Shown piece after piece: positions 10,613 to 22,600 of a DNA stretch of 23,542 bases (position 1 is its first letter; every line of letters starts with the position of its first letter). Made by a program: the position numbers and the translations under genes. The notes beneath the pieces were generated by a model. The model was not told where the DNA came from, ran no database searches, and saw nothing but the letters and a program-made list of their open reading frames with translations. Source of the DNA: Saccoglossus kowalevskii (lineage: Eukaryota; Hemichordata; Enteropneusta; Harrimaniidae); assembly GCF_000003605.2 (NCBI RefSeq), contig NW_003142809.1, positions 158,400-181,941 on the forward strand, read 5' to 3'.

Positions 10613-10688
10613 CTTGGAATAGGTAATTGATCACGTGATCATATAACGTACGCATGCGTAGTTAGATGGCGCCAATTTCCAAGATGGC
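10608..10688. promoter_or_regulatory. Compact bidirectional promoter with mirrored start-codon blocks
   Basis: The segment lies between the RFC5 start and the likely start of the minus-strand gene. A perfect 12-bp inverted repeat, GCCATCTTGGAA at 10608-10619 and TTCCAAGATGGC at 10677-10688, places an identical CCAAGATGGC context around both ATGs; this resembles a YY1 site (AAGATGGCGG) on the RFC5 side. Between them are a 14-bp palindrome TGATCACGTGATCA (10628-10641, CACGTG E-box), a 12-bp palindrome TACGCATGCGTA (10649-10660, NRF1-like), GCGCCAA (10669-10675, E2F-like TTGGCGC on the minus strand) and CCAAT (10672-10676). No TATA box is evident. Factor assignments are by motif resemblance only. 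E2F control is typical of replication genes. Confidence 0.75.
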
Positions 10689-13600
10689 GGAAGAACATGA
10701 TAACAGAAATCTTCCCTGGTAAGTCTATCTTCTCGCTAAATATATAAATTTAATAATTCGCATTACTTTGTTTAAATAATATTTTTAATTATCACGGCCT
10801 GCATCAACAGAAAACGGATACAGACACCAAGTCAATGTAAATGTACAGGTTATACAAGTATCTGCTTTCACTGTGCAATAGTGGTGTGGGATATGGGGTA
10901 AGGGGTGGGGTAGCCACCGGCCCCAGGAGTGTATCTACGACGCACTCAAGTCAGCTATATTTACAATTGGCAGCCGACGACCTGGGGCAAGCCATTTTTA
11001 CATATATACGATTGTAATTTTATTGAGTTTAATTAAATTGCATATGTATATAATATTGCAAATTAGTTCAAAAAAGCAATTCATGGTTTAGTGGTGCCCC
11101 CACCTACACACATAGTAATTTGAGGGCTGAATATACAAGTGCAGTCAAACCTGCATATAATGACCACCTGTCTATAATGACCACCTCTATAAAAAGACCA
11201 TCTGCCAATAATGGTCACCTCCATATTATATACAGACCACCTGTCTATAATGACCACTTCTTTATAAAGACCATCTTCCTATAAAAAAAAACACCTGGCT
11301 ACAATGACCACCTCTATATAATGACTGCCTGTCTACAATGACCACCTCTATATAAAGACTGCCTGTCTATAATGACCACCTCTATATAAAGACAGCTTGC
11401 CTAGAATGACCACCTCTATAAAATGACCATCTGCCAATAATGGCCACCTCCATATTATATACAGACCACCTGTCTATAATGGCCACCTCCATATTATATA
11501 AGGACCACCTGCCTATAATGACCACCGCTATAAAAAGACCATCTGCCAATAATGGCCACCTCCATATTATATAAAGACCACCTGTCTATAATGACCACCT
11601 CCAGTGTTCTCCCCAGGAATTTAAACCAATGTGGTGGACTAATTTGCATACAATTTACATAATAATAGAGATTGACCAAAGCACATTTACACCCACACAA
11701 CAAACAACATATTTTCAAAAACAAAGTGGCACATATTTATTTGCTTCATACAGTATTATAAACACTATTCTTTTGTGCGCTTTTGTAATATTAATGAGCT
11801 CCGTCACACTGACACAGTGCAAATATTGTTTTTATTGGAGTCAAAATATTACGTTTCACACTTCAGAAGAGTTTGAATTTAAAAATGAAACATTCTCGAT
11901 TCGAAATGCAAATGCTGCAGACTATTAAAAACAAACTAACAAACAAATAAATTCTAAAAGGTTAAATGAAACGCATTTGAAACATTTCAGCTAGGAATAT
12001 GTTTTCGACTTCCATGATCTTATTTGCTACAAAAACATTCTCCTTCAAAAAATTTTTCATTATACGTACCATCAGCTTCTACAACGTTCACATTTACAGT
12101 AATGAATGAACAAATAAAACTTCCAAACGATCATCAAAGTTACGACGTGACCAGGGAGGAGCTGTAATGATTACAGCTCCCTGACATGACATATCTAACT
12201 TAGCGATGTTATACACCGGTTATACCAATAATTCCTCTTACTCAGTCATGCCATGCAAAAAATGTTACTTTTTTTTTTATATGAAATAAACGTAAAATTT
12301 GACTTAGTTTTATCGGGAGCAATTATTTTTGATCACTCGATCGCTTCAAGACCGCCATGATAATTGTGACTTATTAGTTGACTTGCATGTGTCCTTTGAC
12401 CTGATGGGTCAAAAACGCCATTAACCAATCAGAATGCCCCATGGTAATGCCGACAGAACCCGAAGTTTTCCGAATGGTAGTGATCATAAAAATTACATTG
12501 CCGAAGTAAAGCGATGTCGTAGCACGATGTGTTGGTATGGATTTCAGATGAAAACTGCATGATGGTTTTCGAAATAGGTGATTAGCAATTTTTAAAAGGT
12601 AAAAGAAGTCTTGAAAGAAGAGTTTTTACATGATTCGCAATGATAAAAGTTCAAATGTATTTTACCCAATCACGCAATGAACACATTGTTTTTTTCTTGA
12701 GTAGCGTAAACTCATCGTGAACTCCGCTTTGCCCATGTTATATCGGGGTGGAATTGATTTTGAAAGAATTTTAGCTTTCAATCTAAAGACTGTGTTGATT
12801 GTCAAAGTATTTACTTACGAACAAAGAGGTGCTAATTTTGCAAAATTGACTTGTATTGTTTATAAGCCACTACCACATCTTGCGACTATGTCTATTGTTT
12901 ACCAATTATAATCCACGACTGGCAGGATGCGTTTCCGTGGTGGTCGCGTGGCAAGATCCCTGATAGCTACGCATTTTTCTTTATTTATTTTCGTAATACA
13001 GTTCACAGGATGAACAATGAAAAAAGCACTGTGGCGGTCTTACTAATCACCGTGGCGGCTCGAGACCAAGGTGGCGGGCAGGGAAAGCAGCATGGCGGCC
13101 CCGCACACAAATTCAATGCTGGGGAGAACACTCACCTCTATATAAAGACCATCTGCCTATAAAAATCACCTGGCTACAATGGCCACCTCTATATAAAGAC
13201 TGCCTGTCTATAATGACCACCTCTGTAATGACCAGCTCTATATAAAGACCACCTTTATATAAAGACCACATGCCTATAATGACCACCTCTATATAAAGAC
13301 CACATGCCTATAATGACCACCTCTATATAATAAAGACCATCTGCCTATAAAAAAAAAACTGGCTACAATGACCACCTCTATATAATGACCACCTCTATAT
13401 AAAGACTGCCTGTCTATAATGACCACCTATGTAAAGACCACCTCTATATAATGACCACCTCTATATAAAGACTGCCTGTCTATAATGACCACCTATGTAA
13501 AGACCACCTCTATATAAAGACCACATGCCAATAATGACCACCTCTATATAATATAAAGACCACCTGTCTACATTGCCTCCTTTTAGGCAGTCCCAAGGCA

Positions 13601-16600
13601 TAAAATATGAGCAACCTGTGTATAAAGACTACCACTTTTATGTGACCACCCTTTCAACCATATTTTTGCTGATTTGCTATGTTTCATTATCATAACTCAA
13701 GTTTCATGTAATTTATCTTGTTCTAGGGTAGAGAAATATCGGCCAAATAAATTGGAGGAGTTGATTTCACATGCGGATATCCTTTCAACAAGTATTTATT
13801 TAATATCATTATCAATTATCATTATCATTTTAATATCATTGTTATTTATCACATATGATTATGATGCATATCATTCACATCATTGATATTCAGTGTGAAA
13901 TATCACTGCTGATATAATGATATGGTAAATGTTATTCATGTAACATGTAATTATAATTACGTCAAAACAGTGGTACATTACCATTTTTTATTTCAGTGAT
14001 GTAAGGGTTTAGGGATTTGGTTCAAGATGGCAGACTGGCAGCCTTTTTTTTTTTTTAAATGTGGTATTTTGGATATACTTTGTCAGTTTTTGTACAAATA
14101 TTATACATATGATACATGTTCACATGTTCATGACGATTTGTTTTGCAATCAGGTCAAAGATGGCTGACTGGCAGCCATTTTGGTCTTTGAAAGTGGTTTC
14201 CTAGACGTGCTTTATCAGTTTTTATTCAAATTTGGTACATAACCTTATAGCATAAATGCTTCGATTTAAGACTTAATACATAATTTTCACTGTTTAATTT
14301 AATTATTTTGATAATTGATCAAATCCACTAGGTTTTAATTTCATTTGATTCACCAGATAACCAATGCGTTTTATTGTTTTTAGCTCCACTGTCATAGAAA
14401 ACAACAAGTGGTTAGTATAGGTGATTGTCAACTATTCCTTCAAATAACTTTTTGAGTTCTGCTAACTCTCTTGCTCTTATATTTAATACATATACCCCTT
14501 AGGTGGGCCTTTGAGAGATTTGATCATGATCAATTTTTAATGAATATTTTTGTAATTTTTGGTCAAAATGCTATTTTTTTACAAAACATATACTCCGATT
14601 TATTAAATAATTGGTAAGTACCTTGGGTGAACCTCTGTAAGATTTAAAAATTCTGTGAAGATATTTTGAATTTTCTAATTTTAGTGAATATTTTTGTTGT
14701 TTTTGGTGAAAATGCTATTTTTGTCGTCAGGCCGAGCTGTTAGTGTAAGTGAGTGTTCATCATCGTTCTGGGCATCCCACTAACTTTTTCTTTAATTGAC
14801 TTCTTCTTGAAAACTGCTAACACTATTCCTTGGACGTCTATGAGATTTAATCATTTTGTGACGATATCATTGAATGTCTACACACCTGTATTAAAGTGAA
14901 AATAAAACCATGTGATTAATTGACTCGTTTATTGCATCATATTTGTTATAGTTGCTTGCAGTAATTGCACATAATGACAAATTGTTTGTTTTCATGGAAT
15001 ATTCCGGAGCTATCATATGGTTTATTTAAACACTAATAATTTTATTATTATAGTGTACTTACTCTAAAATGCATGGTGGAATCTATTCGAGCAGGAAGTA
15101 CCGGTAACAAAAACAAAACAGTTTTTCAGTTTTATTCATACTAATACATTACATAAATGTATGTATGCATGCATGTACCAGCTGTTACTTCCATATGTTA
15201 ATACATAGTCAGGTTTGGGGGAAAAGTCATAGCTTGGGTCAAAATTAAAAAAAAATACTTAGTGGGATAGCCACTGTGAAAAAATAGTTTTTCATGTGAA
15301 CATGTAGATTAACTTTTATTTCTTAAAATAAACCAACAAATTGTTTGCCTCTACATCAGTCAAAATAAGCTACCCCTTTCAAGATCCAGAAGGGAATCAT
15401 CACTTTCCCAATCCATGCAATCTCCCTAATCACTCGTGTGTTCAAGAGAGTCATTTTTAGCTCCCAGGACATTTTCAAAATCCTAAGTCTGATGTTAGGA
15501 TCTGGTTTTTCAAACAACTTCTAAAATAAATATTAAAAACTAGTTTTGTCATAAAAAATGTATGTACCGTTAAATCTCTATTAGAAGTCGCACCCTTTCT
15601 TTTTGAACAATTGAGAATAAAAATTCATTATTTCTCATATGTGTAGATGCTCTAATAGAAGCCGCATTCCCTCTGTTGTATTGTATCATTTTAATGGAAG
15701 CCATGGCTTCTAATACAGATTTTACCGTAGTACTGGTATTTTAGTTAATATTATATTGTATGGTTAAAGTTTGATTTCCGTATTTATTTTCATGGTTATC
15801 CACAAATGTGGTTGTTTAATTGATCATTTTTCATATTTCTTTCTGTAGTTGATAGATTTATTAAAGAAGATCGTTTACCACACCTTCTGTTTTATGGCCC
15901 ACCTGGTACAGGTAAAACATCAACAATCTTAGCCGTGGCTAAACAGTTATATTCGCCAAAGGAATTCAATTCAATGGTTTTAGAGGTAACTGTCTTAATA
16001 TTTCTTGTACCACACTGCTATACTGTGTTGACTTTTCAATGCCACAGTTACACTAAATGCATCAATTGTTCCCAGGCACTTAGTACAGTTGAGAATGAAG
16101 TGGTAACTATGTACTAGGATCCATAGGGAGTCATAACTAATCGTTTTAAAATTTGGTGTGTGGGATCAGGGATTGAAATACCCTGGTGCACACTGCACTA
16201 TGCACATAGATTATTAGCTTGTGCAAGTAAACTCAAAATATAATGTGCACGCTGTGCATGTAGATTTTAGCACAACATTTTCTCATTATATTCACTAAGC
16301 CTAAATTAAGTTCAACCAACATTGTGAGACAACTAAAAAAAAATCAAATTCTTTTGTGATTGCATCAATCGAGAACCAGTAAATTTGATTTAAACTTTAA
16401 AAATGGTGCATTTCACAACAAGCAAGTGCAGGTAAATTTCAAATTCAACATGCACACTATGCATGCAGGGAAAAAATTCTATTTCAATCCCTGGTGATTT
16501 TCATGAAATTCTGGTGGAAACATGTGAATATACCATTCGTATGAATCACGCCCTCTAGTTACAAATTGCTTCTATGACGTAAATCGATGAAACAAAGGCA

Positions 16601-19600
16601 TTATATCGTTTCTATCTAGTCATCCGTCAATGCAGATTATGTTTTTGAGAGATTTCACTATATGATGACACTACACAACCAAACTGTAGTTGTTTTGAAC
16701 AACATTTGCTTTCACTCATATACGAAGACATCTATGCTAATCGCTTAATCATCAAATTTTCTACCAGTAAAAATTGTACTATTTTTAAAACCCATAATTA
16801 CAGTGAGTGACATTTGTGTTATTTCGTCCTTGTGAGCACTGTTCTCCCTAAACATTTCATGGCCTGCAACACTTGGGTCACAAGCTGTTGTGCTTTGTTT
16901 ATTACATAGCAACGCTCTAAAGTGTCTTCACTCAATGGTTTGATTGACAGTAGTTTATGCACATGTCAATCAAACTTTAGTGTAAAGTTGGGTAAATGTT
17001 GTCTAAATGATCTAAGTGATTTAACAACATAGACTTCTCAGAAATACTGTGAATACATACTTCTAGTGAAATCATAGACCTTAAAAAAGTTCTATGATGA
17101 AATGAGAGGTGCTACTGCTTTACAAACAGATGTGGCATTATTTTACTTGTATTTTCAGTTGAATGCATCGGATGACAGGGGCATTGGTATCGTCAGAGGT
17201 CCTGTTTTAAGTTTTGCCAGTACAAGAACCATTTTCAAATCAGGATTTAAAATTGTAATTTTGGATGAAGCAGATGCTATGACAAACGATGCTCAGAATG
17301 CATTGCGAAGAGGTGAGTCGTAGTAGTATTCTTTAATGTCGCCCTCTGGAGCTCAGTATGTAGAATGTTTTACTGTGGATTCAAGTGTATGTAATCATTG
17401 TGCGTACAACTTGTACAGTGATTAACCTTGATTTTTCTGGGGAAAATTTTGAAATTAAGCCAAACTTTTATGGTATAGGCATTTATTTTCATATCCTTCT
17501 TTTCACTAGTCATAGAAAAATTTACAGAGAATACTCGTTTCTGTTTAATCTGTAACTACTTGTCAAAGATTATACCTGCTATCCAGTCAAGGTGTACAAG
17601 ATTTCGATTTGGACCACTAGATAACCAACAGATGGTGCCTAGGTTAGAACACGTCATACAACAAGAAAGGTAATTCCACTTTCAATACTTTGAATTTTAT
17701 GAATATAACATTTTCATCGTATTTTTCTATATTTTTTTATGATAATTTTAGATTAGATGGACCTAATTTTCATATTGGTTACAGATCATGATAACAAAAT
17801 TTGAAAAATGTGAAATTTTATTTTATTTTCTAAAAGGTGAAAAAAGTAGATTTTTGTGCTCAAAAGGTTTACTCACCACTGATTGTACATATATTTGTTA
17901 TCAGAGTGGATGTCACAGAAGATGGTATGAATGCTCTGGTCACACTGGCCAATGGTGATATGAGAAAGTCTTTAAATATCTTACAAGTGAGTTTCATGTA
18001 GCAGTAGCATTAAAAATATCACAAACTAAATTTCACAACCTCATTTATATGTGACTTCTCTAAGAAATAGACTACTTTCCATTTACTACGAGATCCCACG
18101 TTATACATGAATATAAATGTAAAAACAGGATGAACAAAGGTCATTAGCATTGTAGTTGCGTCAAAACGTTTATTTTTAGTCCCCGCCAGACATCCGTCAG
18201 TCGTCATTTCTCAGAGACACCTGGACAGATTTTCTTCAAAGCTGGTACAAAGACAAGTCATAATGGGAGACATGTGCATATCGATTTATTTTTGATTTGG
18301 TTGACCTTTGACAACTGGCGTCCATTTTTGATGCACATAATTTTTTCGTGATTCAATTCAAAATGGTGGCCTGGTTGCTGTTCTGCTCATTTTCAGAGAT
18401 GATTGCACAGATTTGGGTTAAATTTTGTACAAAGGCAAGATATAATGGGTTAAATGTTGTTTTCAGTTATTTTTCGTTTTCATTGAAATTTAGCCGAATG
18501 GCAGCCATTTTCGTCAATAACAAATAAAATCACAAAATTCAAACATGTTATCAACCTTTTCTTGAACATGCCTTGACCAATTTCATTAAAACTTGGCACT
18601 GACACCAGTCATGGTGGGTTGCTGATGCATTGAAAAATGTGTTGCCATGCCTATAAAATATTAGTATGGCTAGATACATTCAAATAACACTACTAACAAT
18701 TGTGACAGGTGACTGATTATTCTTCTGGGCGTTCAATTCGACCAAACAAATAAACAATAATAAACATATGAAAATTTGTGCTTACAACTCTTTCTAGGGG
18801 ATTTGGATTATAACACGATTTAAATCCAACGTAAAGCCTATAAACGTTTCATTGTTTTAAGTGCCAAACCCCTTTGTTAAGTACAACAACAAATATTTCG
18901 TTGGTGTTTGTGAGCTCTTGTGTGATTGGTCAATGCATGGACAGCTCTTCCACTTCTGTGTTTTACTCCCTATCAATTTGGGCCCTGTTTAACTCTGGGG
19001 TTACTTCCAAACGCCACCCTCTATAAAGCTTTGTTGTTGAGGTGTACGATGAACAACATATGTTTTTAACATCACTTCACCTATTAACAATTCACCCCTA
19101 GACATGATAATTTCATTTCAATAGTAAAGATCTGTTCTCAAAATCCAAATAATCACAACCTCATCGAAATCCATTTTCTATTTTTACCCACAAGCCACAC
19201 CCAGACCATTCATCAAAACGAGTGGTCTGGGGTATACTTGTACTCTGACCCATGCCGAGGACTTCTTGTTTTTAATGCTATATGATAAATCAGATTAAGT
19301 ATCACGTGAAACCAAATGAAAATCATTCTAAAAAAAATGTACTTATACCCAATCTTCAGCAGAACGTACATGTAGCCGTTGAAACTTGCAAAACGAGTCT
19401 GTTTTGATCGATCATCGCTTAAGCAGCATACAGTTTTTGATTTGTTTTGGCTCATTTAAAAAATACGAACGGTGTCAATATTCAAAGCTGCATTTTGTCT
19501 GTCTCTGGCGTGCTTCAGAATGATAGATCTTGGCCGATCGTATTTTTTACAAAGGACCTGAATGTACAGCACTAATTTCACCCAACCTCCTGCTTGCTTC

Positions 19601-22600
19601 TGCTTTTCGGTCTTTTTTTTACTCGCTTTTCCATTCGCTTGTTGAATAATTACCACTTTATTTTTCAACTGTGCAATCCCAGAATATCGCCCGTCTACTC
19701 GCTTGCATTTTAAATTCATGGCCGTGGCATTTTTGCTTTTGTTTTTTTTGGAAAACACATCAATATGTTTCTGGTTTCTCTGCTCTCTGCCAGGGTGATT
19801 TTTCGTCACTTTTTAAAGTTGTATTTTTTTAATATTTTGGTGTAATTTTTCGGACATTTCAATTTTTCCTGACGCCTAAAATAGTCTATTAAGTCTTTAT
19901 TCAAGAGTATGGTTATTGTGACTAGCGTGAATAGGTTAGCTTCGTTTCGACAATGAGCTATTATCGCTGTAAACAATGCTAAATTATTCTTCTAATGCTC
20001 AGTTTATCTTTTGAAAACAACTATTTTTTGATTTGAAAAAAAATCATGCCATTTTTCCATCAGAACCCAAGCCAAAATATCGTACTACAACATCGGCAAA
20101 TCTCTTCGGGTAATGTGAACACATTGGGCATCATCCAGCATTTTGATTTGTTAATCATTGATTTGACCTAATAGGTCAACTATGCAAGAGAAAGGACATG
20201 GCAGATACTCTACAGTATCGAGCGTTTATATGCGACCGGAATCATTTGCTTACAATGAAACTAAGTTGAATTTTATTTGCATTTCATAACAATTCAACGA
20301 ATTTGTTTTTTGTGCGTTATTATAATCACTACTGACTAATAATCAACAATTGTGAAACGCACGATTGTACAACTGAGTTTTAAAAAAAAATGACTAAATA
20401 AACCAAAAAGCTTGCGTTTAGAGACTTACCTATGCAGAAGTTGGTTTGCCAGTACTTAATCCATTTTTAACACCTAGGCTACTCTATTGACATTGGTTGT
20501 TTATTTCATGGATTTGGCACTTGAGGTAGCTGATAAGCCGTGTCCAAACGTGCACAAAACGACCATTTTGTGCACGTTTTCGACACAGATTAAAAACCAG
20601 TTGTAAGCACAAATTTTCATATGTAAGCATAACTAATTTTCATCCAACAACAATTATTATTTTCTTCATTGTTTTTTTTTTTTTTAGAGTACGTCTATGG
20701 CATATGATGTTGTGAATGAAGTCAATGTTTATACATGTGTTGGCCATCCATTAAAGGAGGATATCAGTAATATTGTCAACTGGATGCTGAATGAAGATTT
20801 TACAACCGCTTATAATAGTATCCTTGTTTGATATATTGTCATTGAATACAATGATTAAATAGCAAAGTGTGTAGACCGCATCGGCTATATATCCAATTGT
20901 GGTTTTGGAATACATGATAAAAATGAATTTTAAATGTAAATTTTTAAGTTCTTTTTGTTGGTGTGTCTTTGTTGTAACTGTTCGTGTGTGCGGGATGGAG
21001 CTTACAAAAATGTGATATTTATATTGCAACCACGTTTAAGCTCTGCTTTCATCATAGATGACAGAGCAGAGCTGTTCATATAAGTGATTGTCTGTCATCG
21101 TCTGTCAACAACTACCAGCTCAATAGCTTTGATACTTGATATTTTGTGACGATATCGTCAATTGTCTATTTTTGGCATATATTCTTGATATTTTCGATGA
21201 CTTCTTGAAAACTACCAGTTCAATTGCTTTGATACTTGGTATCAAATTGAGCTGGCAGTTTCTAAAAAGAGGTCTTATGGGTGTGCATTGCTCGACTTGC
21301 CTTACCATTATGTTCTTGTAGGACAGCGGAGCCATTTCGAGCATCTGGTCGCTTGTTAAAAGCTGGCATAAGTCTAGTACAGGTAAGCGAAGAAATGCAG
21401 AAATTGTTTTGTACTTTGTCGTAATTGAAAGCTGTTTATCATGGTTTATATATGCATCAGCAATTTTATGTGTATGTTAGATAATTTGCTAATCAATCTT
21501 TTAAATGTTATGAAATCTTAACATAATATTGTAGATATACTTGATTTAAAGACTTTAAAGGGTCTTGCATTGCAGGATATTCTAACTGAAGTACATAAAT
21601 TCATACACAAAGGTAAATACGACTTTCAATGCATCAGTGTGTTGTACGACAGGCCAGTTCAAAATATTTATAACATTGAAGCATCACACCACAGTATGGG
21701 CCCACACATACAGCATGTGTAAAATGCATTGTTTACACAAAATTGTACCTCATATGATGGCTCTGCACTTTGTTTGGGGGGTAAATGAAATTCTTTTCAT
21801 TATATCATTTTTCTGGCCATTGCACATGTCAGTTAAAATTGTATGCATTTTTTTTTTCATTTTTGTCAGAATTGTAGAAAAGGTAAAGAAAATTTCAATT
21901 TTCATGATAATTAAAATAATAAAAAGAACATGCATAAATTGATTTTGGGTATCAAATTGCTCAGAAACTGTTTTGTTAGTCTATTAAGAATAAAAAATGT
22001 TAAAAAAAGAGTAATATTTATTAATTGTCTTGTTGCATTCGTAAAATGCACTTGAGATGTAGTTTGAAACTTACTGGGTAATCGTCTGTGCTGAACAGTT
22101 TAATCATATATGGGTTTTTGAATGTGTGAGAAAATCCTGGGAAAAATAGTTGATATACATGTATGTTTCCAAGTTTTGAAAATGTGCTTTGGGAGTAAAA
22201 TATTTTGATTAATATTTTTGGTAAAAGTGATATTTTTGACTTTTGATAAAAACGGCAAGTCTAATTGCTTTGATATTATGCATATAGGCACTGCAGGTAA
22301 ACCTCTCTCAGATTTGTTCATTTTGGGATATCTTCAATTCTTTAATTGAAATGTGCATTGCTTAACAGTGGAGCTATCTCGGCCGAAAGACTGCTTGTTT
22401 ACTATTACCATGGTATACTCAAATGACTGTATAAATTGTTTTTCAGTTGAGCTTCCTACCAAAGTAAGAATTAAATTATTAGATAAAATGGCTGAAATAG
22501 AGTAAGTGTATTTTATATTAATTCATTTTAATATTTCTGGTATATGATCACAGTCAGTGATTTAACCAAAACAAACACATTGTCGGCATAGAAAATTATG

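Larger units (their letters stand above)
18765..20623. mobile_element. 1.86-kb element with 25-bp perfect terminal inverted repeats
   Basis: The left end starts CATATGAAAATTTGTGCTTA (18765-18789) and the right end (20599-20623) is its exact 25-bp reverse complement. A further subterminal pair, AAGTGCCAAA at 18859 and TTTGGCACTT at 20513, is also inverted. The element fills most of RFC5 intron 6 and contains two abutting minus-strand ORFs (19456-19809 and 19213-19455). The superfamily is not recognised and no clear target-site duplication was found. Perfect ends suggest a fairly recent insertion. Confidence 0.6.

Noticed and set aside
11494-11928. ORFs at 11494-11724 (minus) and 11629-11928 (plus) as transposase
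   Set aside because: The first is array-derived; the second has no DDE, RNase H or zinc-finger pattern and an AT-driven composition.
12717-12911. 64-residue plus-strand ORF in the 1.5-kb element
   Set aside because: No recognisable domain; within a non-autonomous element.
17102-17158. Upstream ATG giving an N-terminal extension to the ORF covering RFC5 exon 4
   Set aside because: This is intron read-through before a clear TTTTCAG acceptor; homology starts exactly at 17159.
21637-21942. 101-residue plus-strand ORF in RFC5 intron 8
   Set aside because: It overlaps a minus-strand ORF in the same AT-rich intron stretch, with hydrophobic low-complexity composition; likely chance.
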